Part shown: piece by piece, positions 1 to 10,560 of the stretch
Layout of the letters: the number at the start of each line of letters is the position of its first letter
Position numbering within the stretch: the stretch's first letter is position 1
Origin: Desulforegula conservatrix Mb1Pa
GTDB lineage: Bacteria; Desulfobacterota; Desulfobacteria; Desulfobacterales; Desulforegulaceae
Direction: 5' to 3'
DNA length: 54,888 nt
NCBI RefSeq assembly: GCF_000426225.1
Contig: NZ_AUEY01000022.1
Span: forward strand, 1-54,888
Made by a program: the position numbers and the translations under genes
Notes under the pieces: generated by a model
Databases searched by the model: none
Seen by the model: only the letters and a program-made list of their open reading frames with translations
Told to the model about the DNA's origin: nothing

Positions 1-1
1 T

Positions 2-256
2 GGAGGTGGTAAAGCAGCTGTAGAGCATCCATCCTTCAAATGGGTCAATATAATACTTGGTAACTTAAAAAATGCGCTCAAAGGTACTTATCATGCAATT
101 AATCGCAAGCATGTTCCGCGGTACCTGGCAGAATTTCAGTACAGATTCAATCGCCGATATGATCTGCCGTCCATGATTCACAGACTGATTTATGTTGCTC
201 TTAGGACTCCACCCATGCCATCAACCATGCTTTCTATGGCTGAAGCAGAGTGGTAA
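2..256 (+). CDS. IS1595-type (ISXO2-like) transposase, C-terminal fragment
   Basis: An open frame enters from the left edge and stops with TAA at 254-256, giving 84 residues. The reading includes WVNIILGNLKNALKGTYHAI, a histidine-proline-rich joint, and then EFQYRFNRRYD. This matches the conserved end of the ISXO2/IS1595 DDE transposase domain, where a terminal NLK-LKGT-H block precedes F-FRFNRR. The catalytic residues lie upstream of the window, so activity cannot be judged. The 160 bases that follow up to recQ contain no other gene; the far end of the element should lie there, but no clear inverted repeat could be paired without the left end. Confidence 0.8.
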   Translation, partial: GGGKAAVEHPSFKWVNIILGNLKNALKGTYHAINRKHVPRYLAEFQYRFNRRYDLPSMIHRLIYVALRTPPMPSTMLSMAEAEW

Positions 257-417
257 TCAGATTTAAAATTAAATTCATATTCATCGGCTCCCAAAAATAT
301 TGGCTTCTTGTACGAAAATTCATTACAGAGTAATATCCGTCCAAAACAATTTCGGATTAATGAGCCTGAACTCTATAAACCAGACAGATTATTTCAACGT
401 CGCAAGTGGAATTTACT

Positions 418-2358
418 ATGCCTGAACAAACGCTTGAGAAATACTTTGGATTCAAATCATTCAGAAAAGGCCAGAAAGACGTTGTCTCAAGACTGCTTGA
501 CGGTGAATCAGCGGCCGCCATATTCCCTACAGGGGCAGGAAAATCTTTATGCTATCAGCTTCCGGCCATTCTTATGCCAGGTCTCACGATAGTGGTTTCG
601 CCCCTGCTCTCCCTAATGAAGGATCAGATCGATTTTCTCAAAAGTCGTGGAATTCAGGCTGAACGCCTTGACTCCACCCTTACCAGCTCTGAATACGCAT
701 CAATTCTTGAACGGGCCAAAGGAAACGATCTTAAGATTCTAATGATTTCGGTTGAAAGATTCAGAAACGAAAGATTCCGCAATCATCTTCAGAAAATGAA
801 AATTTCTCTACTTGTGATTGACGAAGCTCATTGCATATCGGAATGGGGACACAATTTCAGACCAGACTATCTGAAACTTCCTTTATACAGAAAAGAATTC
901 GGTATAGACCAGGTGCTTCTTCTAACTGCCACGGCGACTGAAAAAGTGGTTGAAGACATGTGCGGGAAATTTGAAATTCAAAAAAACAACGTAATCTGCA
1001 CAGGCTTTTACAGGAACAATCTTTTTCTTCAGGTAAGCCCTGTAAATGAAGCATCAAAAAAAGAATATCTCCTTAAAAGGCTTCTGAAAGTCCCGGACGC
1101 TCCAACCATAATTTATGTGACTCTACAGAAAACAGCCGAATCAGTCGCCGAATTTCTGACCATGAACGGAATAAGAACATCGCCATACCATGCAGGAATG
1201 ACAAATGATGACAGGGAGAGAATCCAGAATGAGTTCATTTCAGGCTCAGCAACCTGCATTGCGGCTACCATAGCCTTTGGGATGGGAATTGATAAAAAGG
1301 ACATAAGACGGATCATCCATTTCGATCTTCCCAAATCGCTTGAAAACTACAGTCAGGAAATCGGAAGAGCGGGCAGAGACGGCCAGTTATCCTTCTGTGA
1401 GGTCATCGCAAACAGGGACAATATAAGCGTCCTGGAAAACTTCATTTATGGAGATACTCCTCTCAAGGCATCAATATTCAGTCTCGCGGATATAATAAAA
1501 GAACATCCTGATCAGATGCTCGAAGTAAAACCATTCTCCCTCTCATCATTTCTTGACATGAGACCTCTGCCATTCAAGACACTTATGGTATATCTTGAAC
1601 TGGAGGGAATAGTCCGGCCTGTTTACACCAGATTCGACGAATACGCCTTCAAATACCTGATTCCAGCGGCAGACATAATCGGGCAGTTCAATGCTGAAAG
1701 AAGGGCTTTTGTGTCCGTGATATTTAAAAACTGCCATATGAAGAAAATATGGGCTCAGGTTGATATACAGGGGATAATGTCTGATTACCCAAGCACTGAC
1801 AGGCAACGAATAGTCACAGCCCTCGATTATTTTGTGGAAAAAGGCTGGATTGAGCTCCAGACAAGGCAAAGTGTGGATGTTTACGAGATAGTATCAAGAA
1901 ATTTTGATCCTGAAGCACTCTCTTTAAAGCTTCACGGACTCTTTATTTCAAAAGAAAATACGGAAATAGGCAGAATCCACAATATGGTGGATTTCTTTGA
2001 AAAGGGCTCATGCATAAGCAGAGAGCTTGCAGGATATTTTGGAGAAGCAATCCCTGTGGAAAAATGCGAACACTGCTCTTTCTGCAGGACAGGTAAAGCG
2101 TCAATAGAACGAACAGAAAGCCTCGAACCCCTTGAAAAAATGAACAGAAAAGAGCTTTATGGCGCATTTGCTGAAAAAGCAGGAGACGGCTTTACCGTTT
2201 TTAATGCCGCGAAATTCCTTTGTTCCATTTCAACTCCATATATGACAAAGATCGGAGCCAAAAAACTCGAAAATTTCGGGAAACTTGAAAAGTATCCTTT
2301 TAAAGAGGTCATGGACTGGGTAGCAGCGGGTGAAAATGCCTCAAGAAAAAGCGAGTAG
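418..2358 (+). CDS. recQ: RecQ-family ATP-dependent DNA helicase
   Basis: A 3'-5' superfamily 2 helicase of recombination and replication-fork repair, about 646 residues. Visible motifs are the RecQ motif 0 (FRKGQKDVV, Gln19), Walker A PTGAGKS (37-43), DEAH box (135-138) followed by CISEWGHNFRPDY, and motif VI QEIGRAGRD (313-321). The RecQ-C-terminal zinc site is present as Cys532 plus CEHCSFC (Cys550, 553, 556). A winged-helix region lies between motif VI and the end; no convincing HRDC domain was recognised. The frame is open to a GTG at 406, but ATG 418 is preferred because a GGA sits seven bases before it and the GTG has no ribosome binding site. The 3' end overlaps the next gene by 29 bases, suggesting coupled translation. 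Confidence 0.93.
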   Translation: MPEQTLEKYFGFKSFRKGQKDVVSRLLDGESAAAIFPTGAGKSLCYQLPAILMPGLTIVVSPLLSLMKDQIDFLKSRGIQAERLDSTLTSSEYASILERAKGNDLKILMISVERFRNERFRNHLQKMKISLLVIDEAHCISEWGHNFRPDYLKLPLYRKEFGIDQVLLLTATATEKVVEDMCGKFEIQKNNVICTGFYRNNLFLQVSPVNEASKKEYLLKRLLKVPDAPTIIYVTLQKTAESVAEFLTMNGIRTSPYHAGMTNDDRERIQNEFISGSATCIAATIAFGMGIDKKDIRRIIHFDLPKSLENYSQEIGRAGRDGQLSFCEVIANRDNISVLENFIYGDTPLKASIFSLADIIKEHPDQMLEVKPFSLSSFLDMRPLPFKTLMVYLELEGIVRPVYTRFDEYAFKYLIPAADIIGQFNAERRAFVSVIFKNCHMKKIWAQVDIQGIMSDYPSTDRQRIVTALDYFVEKGWIELQTRQSVDVYEIVSRNFDPEALSLKLHGLFISKENTEIGRIHNMVDFFEKGSCISRELAGYFGEAIPVEKCEHCSFCRTGKASIERTESLEPLEKMNRKELYGAFAEKAGDGFTVFNAAKFLCSISTPYMTKIGAKKLENFGKLEKYPFKEVMDWVAAGENASRKSE

Positions 2359-5300
2359 CAATAAATTCAGATCAATATCTAATAGCTTTACCAGATTTTT
2401 GGCCAGAAACTGGGCCAGATCATTAATTTCTGGTCTTGCGCTTCTGGTCGTTCTGCTGACCGTTGCAGTCAACGCCGCAGTTTTTTTCATCAATTCCGAA
2501 AGCGGTCGAAATTTCATAATAAACTCAATAAACGCGGGTCTTTATGGCCGTTTTTCCGCGGAAGCAATCCATTTATCCATAGCAGAAGGAAAAATTACGC
2601 TTAAGGACATCAGACTTGATGGCCCAGGGGCTTCTCCCATCGCAAGGATAAGAGGAATTGACGCTGATATTGAATGGTCAGGACTTGCAAAAGGGCAAAT
2701 CTATATTTCCGAAGTCAGGATTTCAGGCCCTGAAATCATGCTTTTTGAAACCATTGAAGGCAACCTAAATCTGATGGCCGCTTTCAAACCTTCAGCCCCT
2801 TCCGAACCGTCAGAAGGAGGTGGGCTGCCTTTAAATATTGTTATCAATAATGCAGAAATAAACGAAGGCCTCGTCGTATATGCTGACAGCATTATAAAAA
2901 CCACAGTCGCCGGATTAAAAGCCAGGGCAAAATATAATCTTGCCGCGAATTCCGGCTCCATAAGACTCGAGATTCCTTCTGCGGTGCTTGATGTCCCGGG
3001 CTTTAAAACCGGATTTTCTCCAGCTGTACTTGAAGCCTCTTTAAACAAAGGCAACATCACATCTCTTAATCTCGACACTGTTACACAGTTCGGCAAACTA
3101 TCACTTAGCGGCGGCATTTCTAATCTGTTCACAGAACCGATATTTGACCTAACCCTTGATACCTGCGTTGCACTTGAAGGCATAAAAAAAGCATGCGGTT
3201 TGAGCTTTCCGATGTCAGGAATGGCGGCAGGGGCTGTAAAGGCATATGGCAGCATCGGCAATCCTGAAGGATACGCAAGAATTACTTGCAACAGCAGCAG
3301 CTTCGGCAATACCGCCGTATCTGGAGCAGAAGCCGAATCCTACATCAAAAACAGGCAAGCTGTAATACGACTCAAGGCTTCAGACGGAACAGGAAGCCTT
3401 GAAACTAGTGCTTATACAGATCTTGCGGCAGCTTTTCCTTTCTCGTTTTTCACAGACAAAGCCGATATTGAAAAAATGGCGTATGGAATTGATGCAAAAC
3501 TCAGGAACCTGAACCTTAAAAACCTTGCTGATTCTGGGGATGCTTTTAGGGGAGGAGTTCTTTCAGGAAGCATCTCAGCTGATTTAAAGGGAATATCAAC
3601 GTCAAAAATAGTTGCAAACACATCAATCGACATAACAGGCAGAAATCTCGAATGGGAAAAGAATGACAAGGGAAAAAGAGCAGAATCCCTGAATCTTAAT
3701 GCGAAGATCAAAGCCAAAAACGGCCTGATTGATTTTGGAAGAATGAATCTTGAGGGGGCCGGATCAAAGATTAAAACCAGTGGATGGTATTCTCTGCCTT
3801 CTGATTCTTTTTCCATATCAACAGCCATTGACTTGCCGGATCTTGAAAAGTTAGCAGCCATCACCGGAGACATTACTGCCAAAGGCTCACTCAAACTTGA
3901 CGCAGATCTTTCAGGAACGCTCGCCAAACCCATTTTCACAGCTAAAGCAGATGCAAACAATCTGAAAATTGATAAATTGAATCTCGGCTCCATTAAAATG
4001 GAAGCGTCCCTGGATGATTCAGGCAATCTGAAAATTAACGATCTGAATCTTAAGAACGGACCTGCAAATCTTCTTGCTTCTGGAAGTGCAAAAATTTCAA
4101 ACGATTTAAATAATATCGACCCAGACACACCTGTTAATCTGAGGGCTTCGCTCAAGAATTTTGATCCGGCCCTCTTCTGGACAGAAACCCTGCCTTTTTC
4201 AGGAATATTTAAAGCAGAACTGGAGGCCAAGGGCAATGCAGCTAATTCATCAGCCGTCCTTAAATCAGAAGGGGAAAAAATATCTGCCTATGGTGTTAAT
4301 GTCGGGAATGCGTCCTTGGAATCAGAATTCTCAAAAGGCATTCTCAAAATAAATGACCTTAGCATAGCAAACAGATCATCATTATTAAGCATGGGTGCGA
4401 GCATTGGTCTTTTCACGGGCAAAGGATTTGAAACCAGAAAAGACCCGACAATCGATGCTGAAATCAAAAAAGCGGATCTGAATGTCGAAGACTTTATTAG
4501 TGATATTGAAGGCAAAATTTCAGCATCAGGAAGCATTAAAGGAACCCTGGGAAATCCTTCCGGAGCTTTTGAGTTAAAGGGGAATAAATTCAAATTTGGT
4601 AAAATCAAAATCAGCTCCGCTGCCCTAAAGGCTGGAATAAAAGATAAAACTATAGACATCGAAAGCCTTGATGTCAATCCAGTGGAAAAAGAAAATCTGA
4701 AATTAACCGGCTGGATCAAGGAAAACGGAGAACTATTACTTGATCTTGATACAAAGGCAATCTCGCTTGAAAATTTCAGGGAAGGCTTTTCACTGCCTGG
4801 GCTCACTGGAGTTATGTCGGCATCTGCCCAGGCAAAAGGCAGCGTTTCAAAACCTGAGTTTGGAGGCAGAGTATCATTTTCAGGGCTTGGGGCGAGGGGA
4901 CAATCTTTTAAAGATTTTTCCCTGAATCTCAGGCTTGAAGACAAAACATTCAAAGTCGAGTCTTCGCCTGATTCCTCCATGTTAAATGCCTGGGCAAATC
5001 TGAAGGATAAAAATTTCGGGGCTGACCTTGACCTGAAAAACATAAATCTGTCTCCTTTTTTCAAGGCAGCAGGGACAGAAGAATTTGAAGGAAAGACAGA
5101 TATCCTTTTGTCTGCCAGGGGCAATATGAATAAACCCGATCAGATAACAGCAAAGGCAGGAATAAGAAATCTGGGCATAGATTACAGAAAAACCAGTATA
5201 CTGAGCTGCTCCGGACTGAATGCAGGATTTGAGAAAAACATCTTAAGCATTTCTCCGTCTGAATTCAGAATCATCAAGAATGGAGGCTTAAACGTATCAG

Positions 5301-6604
5301 GCAGATGGGATATAAAATCCGGCCTTAATTTTGACGTTAAAAGCTCTCTTGACTTAGATGATGCGGCTCCCCTAATCCAGGATATTCTTCCTGATATTGA
5401 GGGAATTATTAAGACCGAGGCTCAAATAAGAGGATCTGCAGAAAAGCCAGTAATAAAAGGTGACATAAGCCTGAATAATATTGCCTTTACCCTGCCGGAT
5501 TCTTTTCAGAAACTTCATGATCTAAATGGTAAAATTACGATCACGCCTGAGAAAATGACCCTTGGAAATATAAAAGGCCTGCTTGATGACGGCGCTTTCA
5601 CTATTTCAGGAGGGATGGATCTTGAAGGTCTTAAAGCCTCTGCAATGGGAATCAGGCTAAGTGCTAGGAATCTGCCTGTCATAGTGCCTGATACCTTGGA
5701 AATATTAAGCAATATAAATCTATCACTCAAAGGCAGCAGTGATGCTCCCATCCTTTCAGGTGAGGCAACCATTGTGGAAGGAACATACTATAAGGATGTG
5801 GATCTTAGCCTCATAAGCCTTCCTTCAAGGCCGACCAGAAAAAAACCTCCTGCATGGGAGAGCATTGAAAATCCATTTCTTAAAAACATGAAGCTGAATA
5901 TAGACCTGAAAAAAAGAGATCCTTTGCTTGTGGACAATAATCTTGCGAAGCTGGAACTATCGCCTGATCTGAAACTTTCAGGAAAACTTTCCGCGCCGGT
6001 TATTTCTGGCAGGTGCAAAGTTGATTCAGGAATAATCTATTACAGAAAAAACGAGTATGAGGTCAAAAAAGGAGTCATTGATTTCATTAATCCATACTCG
6101 ATTGAGCCTGAATTTGACATAGAAAGCTCATCAAAAATCAAACAATGGACTGTATCGCTAAAAATATCCGGAACGCCTGAAAAACTTAATTTCGATCTCT
6201 CATCCGATCCTCCTCTGGATGACAATGAAATTCTTTCCCTCGTAATACTTGGTAATGTTTCAAAAGATGTCTCAGGAGGACAGGCAGCCCAAAGGCCAGC
6301 ATCAGAAATGCTAGGGGAAATGCTCGCTTCAACATTTTCAAAAGAAATCAAGTCAGTTGCAGGCCTTGATATCCTCGAAGCCGGAGACAAGACCGGACAG
6401 CAAGAAGATACGACAAGAGTAACCATAGGCAAAAATCTGTCGAGAAGGCTTGCCGTAAAATACGCTGTTGACTCAAAAGAAGGGGAAGTAAGCCAGAAAG
6501 CAATGGCAGAATACAAGCTGCTCGAAAACATCATTCTTAACGGATTCAGGGACAGCAACGGGATATATGGCGGGGAACTTCAGTACAGGCTTGAATTCAG
6601 GTAA
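2330..6604 (+). CDS. tamB: TamB/DUF490-type inner-membrane translocation module protein
   Basis: Very long (1424 residues), with an N-terminal transmembrane anchor at about 31-53 and then roughly 1350 residues of alternating beta-rich, Ser/Gly/Lys-rich repeats. The last ~350 residues carry the DUF490 features: GRCKVDSGIIYYRKNEYEV, then a D-N-E-I-L-SLVILG block, and the C-terminal LQYRLEFR. TamB-type (AsmA-like) proteins form a beta-taco bridge from inner to outer membrane, working with an Omp85 partner in barrel insertion or, in newer work, phospholipid transport. The partner gene follows 96 bases downstream. The start is uncertain between GTG 2330 and ATG 2336, both inside the 3' end of recQ. 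Family assignment is solid; the actual cargo is unknown. Confidence 0.88.
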   Translation: MKMPQEKASSNKFRSISNSFTRFLARNWARSLISGLALLVVLLTVAVNAAVFFINSESGRNFIINSINAGLYGRFSAEAIHLSIAEGKITLKDIRLDGPGASPIARIRGIDADIEWSGLAKGQIYISEVRISGPEIMLFETIEGNLNLMAAFKPSAPSEPSEGGGLPLNIVINNAEINEGLVVYADSIIKTTVAGLKARAKYNLAANSGSIRLEIPSAVLDVPGFKTGFSPAVLEASLNKGNITSLNLDTVTQFGKLSLSGGISNLFTEPIFDLTLDTCVALEGIKKACGLSFPMSGMAAGAVKAYGSIGNPEGYARITCNSSSFGNTAVSGAEAESYIKNRQAVIRLKASDGTGSLETSAYTDLAAAFPFSFFTDKADIEKMAYGIDAKLRNLNLKNLADSGDAFRGGVLSGSISADLKGISTSKIVANTSIDITGRNLEWEKNDKGKRAESLNLNAKIKAKNGLIDFGRMNLEGAGSKIKTSGWYSLPSDSFSISTAIDLPDLEKLAAITGDITAKGSLKLDADLSGTLAKPIFTAKADANNLKIDKLNLGSIKMEASLDDSGNLKINDLNLKNGPANLLASGSAKISNDLNNIDPDTPVNLRASLKNFDPALFWTETLPFSGIFKAELEAKGNAANSSAVLKSEGEKISAYGVNVGNASLESEFSKGILKINDLSIANRSSLLSMGASIGLFTGKGFETRKDPTIDAEIKKADLNVEDFISDIEGKISASGSIKGTLGNPSGAFELKGNKFKFGKIKISSAALKAGIKDKTIDIESLDVNPVEKENLKLTGWIKENGELLLDLDTKAISLENFREGFSLPGLTGVMSASAQAKGSVSKPEFGGRVSFSGLGARGQSFKDFSLNLRLEDKTFKVESSPDSSMLNAWANLKDKNFGADLDLKNINLSPFFKAAGTEEFEGKTDILLSARGNMNKPDQITAKAGIRNLGIDYRKTSILSCSGLNAGFEKNILSISPSEFRIIKNGGLNVSGRWDIKSGLNFDVKSSLDLDDAAPLIQDILPDIEGIIKTEAQIRGSAEKPVIKGDISLNNIAFTLPDSFQKLHDLNGKITITPEKMTLGNIKGLLDDGAFTISGGMDLEGLKASAMGIRLSARNLPVIVPDTLEILSNINLSLKGSSDAPILSGEATIVEGTYYKDVDLSLISLPSRPTRKKPPAWESIENPFLKNMKLNIDLKKRDPLLVDNNLAKLELSPDLKLSGKLSAPVISGRCKVDSGIIYYRKNEYEVKKGVIDFINPYSIEPEFDIESSSKIKQWTVSLKISGTPEKLNFDLSSDPPLDDNEILSLVILGNVSKDVSGGQAAQRPASEMLGEMLASTFSKEIKSVAGLDILEAGDKTGQQEDTTRVTIGKNLSRRLAVKYAVDSKEGEVSQKAMAEYKLLENIILNGFRDSNGIYGGELQYRLEFR

Positions 6605-6700
6605 TTCATCGCGTGGGCTTATTGAAGAATCATGCACGGCCAACAGGCATTCGGTTCATTTAAACGTAAACATCAAGATACTCTGGTTCGGATAATATTT

Positions 6701-9487
6701 ATGCCATCAGGTCTATACATCAGCTTGCTTCGCAACACCGCCATCTCAGTATTTTTAATTATTTCTTTAATGATCTCCTGCGACGGTGCTTTTGCTGAAG
6801 AGAACACAATAAAAGACATCCAGATACAGGTTGAACCTGTTAGCGGCATTAATACTGAAAAACTCCATAATCTTGCCAATGACATCATTTCCCTGAAAAA
6901 GGGAGAAGCCTTTTCAGAAGAAAAATTAGAATCCAGCATCCAGGCAATCAAAAAAACCGGTTTGTTTGAACGCATCACTGCGGATTCAGCAGATGGGCAG
7001 CAGAATCCATTAATAATATTCAAGCTAAAACCAGCAAGGATTATCAAAGACATAAGAATAAAAGGAGTAATTTATCCTTTTTTTGAGAAAGACATTTTAA
7101 ACTCCATGACCATATTCACTGGTGAAGCTTTTAAGCCCAAAAAATTTGAAAGACAGCCAGAGCTTATAGCCAAAATGATTGAAAAAGACGGATTCATCAA
7201 ACCCGTGGTCACTCTTGTGAGAAATACTGATCCATCAGATGGCAACATTATTATAGATGTCATGATCAAAAAGGATAATTTCTGGTACATCGGAGATATA
7301 AAATTCAAAGGCAATGATTCGTTTTCGGATTTCAGGCTGGGGCTTTCACTCGAAACGTCAAGAAGTAGTTTTTTGCCCGACGTAATTTCAAGATTCAGCG
7401 AAGCAACACTTAAAAAAGAAATCCAGTCCCTGGTCGATTTTTACAGAAGAAATGGATTTGCTGACGTTGCCGTAACTTATGACATAAAAAAAAATGAAGA
7501 AACCAATACCGTCGACGTGGTTATAAAAATAAATGAAGGCCCTAAATACAAGATAGATTTCAAAGGGAATGAGCATTACTGGGACTTAACGCTTAATAAG
7601 GATGTTGTTATTGAAAAAGACGGCAACAAGCACAATCTCGGAGTCAGAAAAAGTATAAAAAACATAAAAAAACGTTACATGGAAGATGGTTTCCAGAGCA
7701 TTTCTGTCACAACTGAAGAAGAACTTTTAGAAGACGGTAAAATCAAAAAACTGGTGTTTGTCATGGATGAAGGTGCGCGCACCCTTGTTTCCAAAGTGAG
7801 TGTTGAGGGAAATCAGTCTGTTCCCGAAAAAGAAATCGAAAAGAACATGCTCACAAAGGAGTCAGGAATCTTTTTTAAGGAGCCTTTTGATCAGGACATT
7901 CTTGACGGAGATGCCGAAGCAGTAGTCTCATATTACAAAAATCAGGGATTCATTAATGCAAAGACTGAAGCTGAGGCTGAAATATCTGAAGATAAAAGCA
8001 GCGCAAATGTCAAAATGATCATTGATGAAAATTCAAGAATCCATACAGGAACAATCAAATTCAAAGGGCTTGATTTAATATCTGAAAAAGAGGCTTTTGA
8101 TGCAATCAACACAAAAAAGGGCGGCCCATTCAGCAAATCAGAGCTTGAAGGAGATGAAAAAAAGATCTCTGCAATGATTTCAGAAAAAGGCTACCCCCAT
8201 GTCTCAGTAAAAGCATCGGCAGATTTCAACGCAGATGGCAAAACTGTGGATGTTGTCTTCAATGTTGAGCAGGGTCCTTTTGTAAAAATGGGGAATGCAT
8301 ATTTTTACGGCAATGTCAGAACCAGTGAAAGTCTTCTTAAAAAAGAGCTCAATATGAAAGCGGGAGAGCCTTTCTCCCTGACAAAGGCCCTTGAAGCCCA
8401 GAAGAATATCAGAAACATGGATATTTTCAATTCCGTCCAGTTCACGTCCTTAGGGCTTGCTGAGAAAAGTGATACAGTAAATCTTCTGGCAGAAATTGAA
8501 GAAAAAAAGCCCTATTATTTCCAGGCTGGTGTTGGTTATGATTCCCAGAAAGGCATGTATTCCAGCGCAAAAACCGGCGACCGCAACCTCTTCGGTAAAA
8601 ACAAAGAATTATGGATTTCCGGGGAAGCAAGCCAGACAACATACAAGGCTGAAACCGGAATTGCTGATCCAAGATTCACAGGTCTCAGGTTTTCCGCAAA
8701 AACAAAAATTTATACTGAACAGTCCGAAGAATTCAACCAGGATTTCGGCACAAGAGCATTTGGCTCACTTACTGAGTTTGAAAAAAAATGGACTGACTCC
8801 ATTTATACGTCAACAGCCATGAGATTTGAGCAGAGGGAGCAGTATAGCATCGACAATGAATCAGCGGCCGCTTCCAAGGCTGAAATGGGAGAATCCAGAA
8901 AGCTTGTGGCTATTACACCTGCTGTGCATTATGACATAAGAGATTCCTTCATAAGGCCAAGAAAAGGTATGGAAGCAAGCCTTTCTGCGAACTTTTCAAA
9001 ATCAATAGAAAACGATTACGATACCTTCCGCAAATACAAATTCGACATCAGTTTTTATCACAGCCCTTTTGAAAAGCTCACACTGGCCCTTGCAGGACGC
9101 TTCGGATATATAGACGCGGAATCAGACATGCCTTCAGATCAGCTTTTTTATCTTGGTGGAACAACATCTGTAAGGGGTTATAATGAAAATCTTCTGAGTA
9201 CCGACTCAAATGGAGACGCTCTTGGAGGCAGAAGCAGCGTATCAGGCACCCTTGAAGCAAGAATAGAGCTCGGTATGAAATTCGAGATTGTAACTTTTGT
9301 GGATACCGGTTCCATAGGATTTTTTATGGGCAAAGAGGGCGACGACAGCTTCAAATCATCAATAGGTGCAGGCATTGGCTATATAACACCCATCGGCCCT
9401 TTTTCACTGATGTACGGACACAAACTGGACAGAAAAGAAGACGAGGACGCCGGGCAAATCCATTTTTCTGTGGGGTATGTCTTTTAG
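6701..9487 (+). CDS. Omp85-family outer-membrane assembly protein (BamA/TamA-like) with seven POTRA repeats
   Basis: About 928 residues. The frame opens at 6632, but ATG 6701 places a clean signal peptide (cleavage after AFA, about residue 32) at the N-terminus, so it is chosen. Seven POTRA-like repeats can be read at about 37-110, 114-191, 196-281, 282-358, 361-444, 446-526 and 528-602. Each starts with a beta strand of the form I-K-KG and ends in a V-V-I-x-EG-type strand. A 16-strand barrel domain (605-928) follows, with the L6 signature VRGY (824-827) and a C-terminal phenylalanine as beta-signal. BamA normally has five POTRA and TamA three. Placement after tamB suggests a TAM partner, but repeat number and length are more BamA-like; which role it fills cannot be settled from this window. 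Confidence 0.88.
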   Translation: MPSGLYISLLRNTAISVFLIISLMISCDGAFAEENTIKDIQIQVEPVSGINTEKLHNLANDIISLKKGEAFSEEKLESSIQAIKKTGLFERITADSADGQQNPLIIFKLKPARIIKDIRIKGVIYPFFEKDILNSMTIFTGEAFKPKKFERQPELIAKMIEKDGFIKPVVTLVRNTDPSDGNIIIDVMIKKDNFWYIGDIKFKGNDSFSDFRLGLSLETSRSSFLPDVISRFSEATLKKEIQSLVDFYRRNGFADVAVTYDIKKNEETNTVDVVIKINEGPKYKIDFKGNEHYWDLTLNKDVVIEKDGNKHNLGVRKSIKNIKKRYMEDGFQSISVTTEEELLEDGKIKKLVFVMDEGARTLVSKVSVEGNQSVPEKEIEKNMLTKESGIFFKEPFDQDILDGDAEAVVSYYKNQGFINAKTEAEAEISEDKSSANVKMIIDENSRIHTGTIKFKGLDLISEKEAFDAINTKKGGPFSKSELEGDEKKISAMISEKGYPHVSVKASADFNADGKTVDVVFNVEQGPFVKMGNAYFYGNVRTSESLLKKELNMKAGEPFSLTKALEAQKNIRNMDIFNSVQFTSLGLAEKSDTVNLLAEIEEKKPYYFQAGVGYDSQKGMYSSAKTGDRNLFGKNKELWISGEASQTTYKAETGIADPRFTGLRFSAKTKIYTEQSEEFNQDFGTRAFGSLTEFEKKWTDSIYTSTAMRFEQREQYSIDNESAAASKAEMGESRKLVAITPAVHYDIRDSFIRPRKGMEASLSANFSKSIENDYDTFRKYKFDISFYHSPFEKLTLALAGRFGYIDAESDMPSDQLFYLGGTTSVRGYNENLLSTDSNGDALGGRSSVSGTLEARIELGMKFEIVTFVDTGSIGFFMGKEGDDSFKSSIGAGIGYITPIGPFSLMYGHKLDRKEDEDAGQIHFSVGYVF

Positions 9488-9589
9488 CCATATAAAAGAA
9501 TTCGGAGATCGGCCAATTTTTAAAAAAAAGCCTTTTGAAAGCTAAAAGAACCCCAAACTGAAAAGCAGCGTTTAAGAGAGGGCTTCTTG

Positions 9590-10225
9590 CTAAATCCTTG
9601 TTCTTCCCCCGGCAGAATGGGTCTTGAGCTGTTTCTGGTGCTCTCCTATCCATACGGCTATGGCCGCTGATAGGACGCATCCCCTGATTTCTCCGTTTTC
9701 CGGAATCGAGATGCCAGATATGATTTCTTTAGATATGACCTCTTTAATTTCAGGCATATTGAAATTTTCTGAAAGAAAGATTCTTTTGTCAGCAGTCATT
9801 TTGGACAGGAAAGCCATGAGATCATTTAAAGATATTCTGTGATCTCCGCCGAATCCCCTTCCCTCGTCTTTTTCCCAGCCCTCTCTTTCTTCTGCCATTA
9901 CAGACTCGACAGGTACAAGGGAGCGTCTCAGTATGTCAACGACTGCCGCGCCTTTTTCAGCCGAATTTATGAAAAGCCTTGGCCTCATTTCAACCTTTAC
10001 AGTTGGTCTTCCATCCTGACTGAATCTTGGGTTTATAATAACAAAGGATCGGTCGTTATATTTGGAGGATAAAACTGAAGCAAGAGATGCAGCATCAGTT
10101 GATGGGTCAAGAAGTTTTACGGATTCCAGGGTGTAAGACATTCTGAGATTATGCATCTTCCTGAAGATTCTGGTCATGACAAGCGGATTGTTCTCGCCTG
10201 ATTCTGAGATGCTGAAAAGATACAT
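9590..10225 (-). CDS. Conserved-looking hypothetical protein, 211 aa
   Basis: Not recognised. The start is well supported: CAGGAG sits nine bases before ATG 10225. The protein is cytoplasmic in appearance, with no signal peptide or membrane segment. It begins MYLFSISESGENN, has a mid-region SSKYNDRSFVIINPRFSQDG and a C-terminal IPENGEIRGCVLSAAIAVWI. The gene is convergent with the Omp85 gene (102-base gap, no obvious terminator). Confidence 0.6.
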   Translation of the reverse strand: MYLFSISESGENNPLVMTRIFRKMHNLRMSYTLESVKLLDPSTDAASLASVLSSKYNDRSFVIINPRFSQDGRPTVKVEMRPRLFINSAEKGAAVVDILRRSLVPVESVMAEEREGWEKDEGRGFGGDHRISLNDLMAFLSKMTADKRIFLSENFNMPEIKEVISKEIISGISIPENGEIRGCVLSAAIAVWIGEHQKQLKTHSAGGRTRI

Positions 10226-10370
10226 ATTCGGCTCCTGATCATGAATTATTTCAATAGAAAAAGTCGGAAAACTTCTTTAGGATTTCTTTTGATTTTGTAA
10301 CCGGATCATTAATAACCTTTGATTATCTGCCTGAAAACAAAAAAAAGAGATTGGTGGTAAAAATGATGGA

Positions 10371-10490
10371 GTCGCAAAAACTAAAAAAAGGCAACGGCGT
10401 CATGCCTGGCTTGATCAGTCATTTTTGTATTTTCAAATACTTCTGGATTCAGACCTGCGCCGGAATGACGATAATCGGACTTTCAGCGAC
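10371..10490 (+). repeat. Dispersed inverted-repeat element, copy A
   Basis: Member of the ~120-bp family described in the findings: GTCGCAAAAA at the left end, CAGCGAC at the right end, and two GC-rich internal hairpins. In the first hairpin one base pair is changed on both sides (CCGG-type to CTG/CAG), a compensatory change. It occupies the 423-base gap between two minus-strand genes (10226-10648). The rest of that gap holds only the terminator listed next. Confidence 0.85.
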
Positions 10491-10560
10491 ATTGTCAAAA
10501 ATATCTGAAGAGCAGTATTTAACCAAGAGAGAGCAAGCAGTGCATATGAATTATTTTAAA

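Noticed and set aside
3412-4236. Long minus-strand open frame opposite tamB (274 codons)
   Set aside because: Mirror of the biased coding frame on the other strand; no ribosome binding site, low-complexity Ser/Phe/Arg composition.
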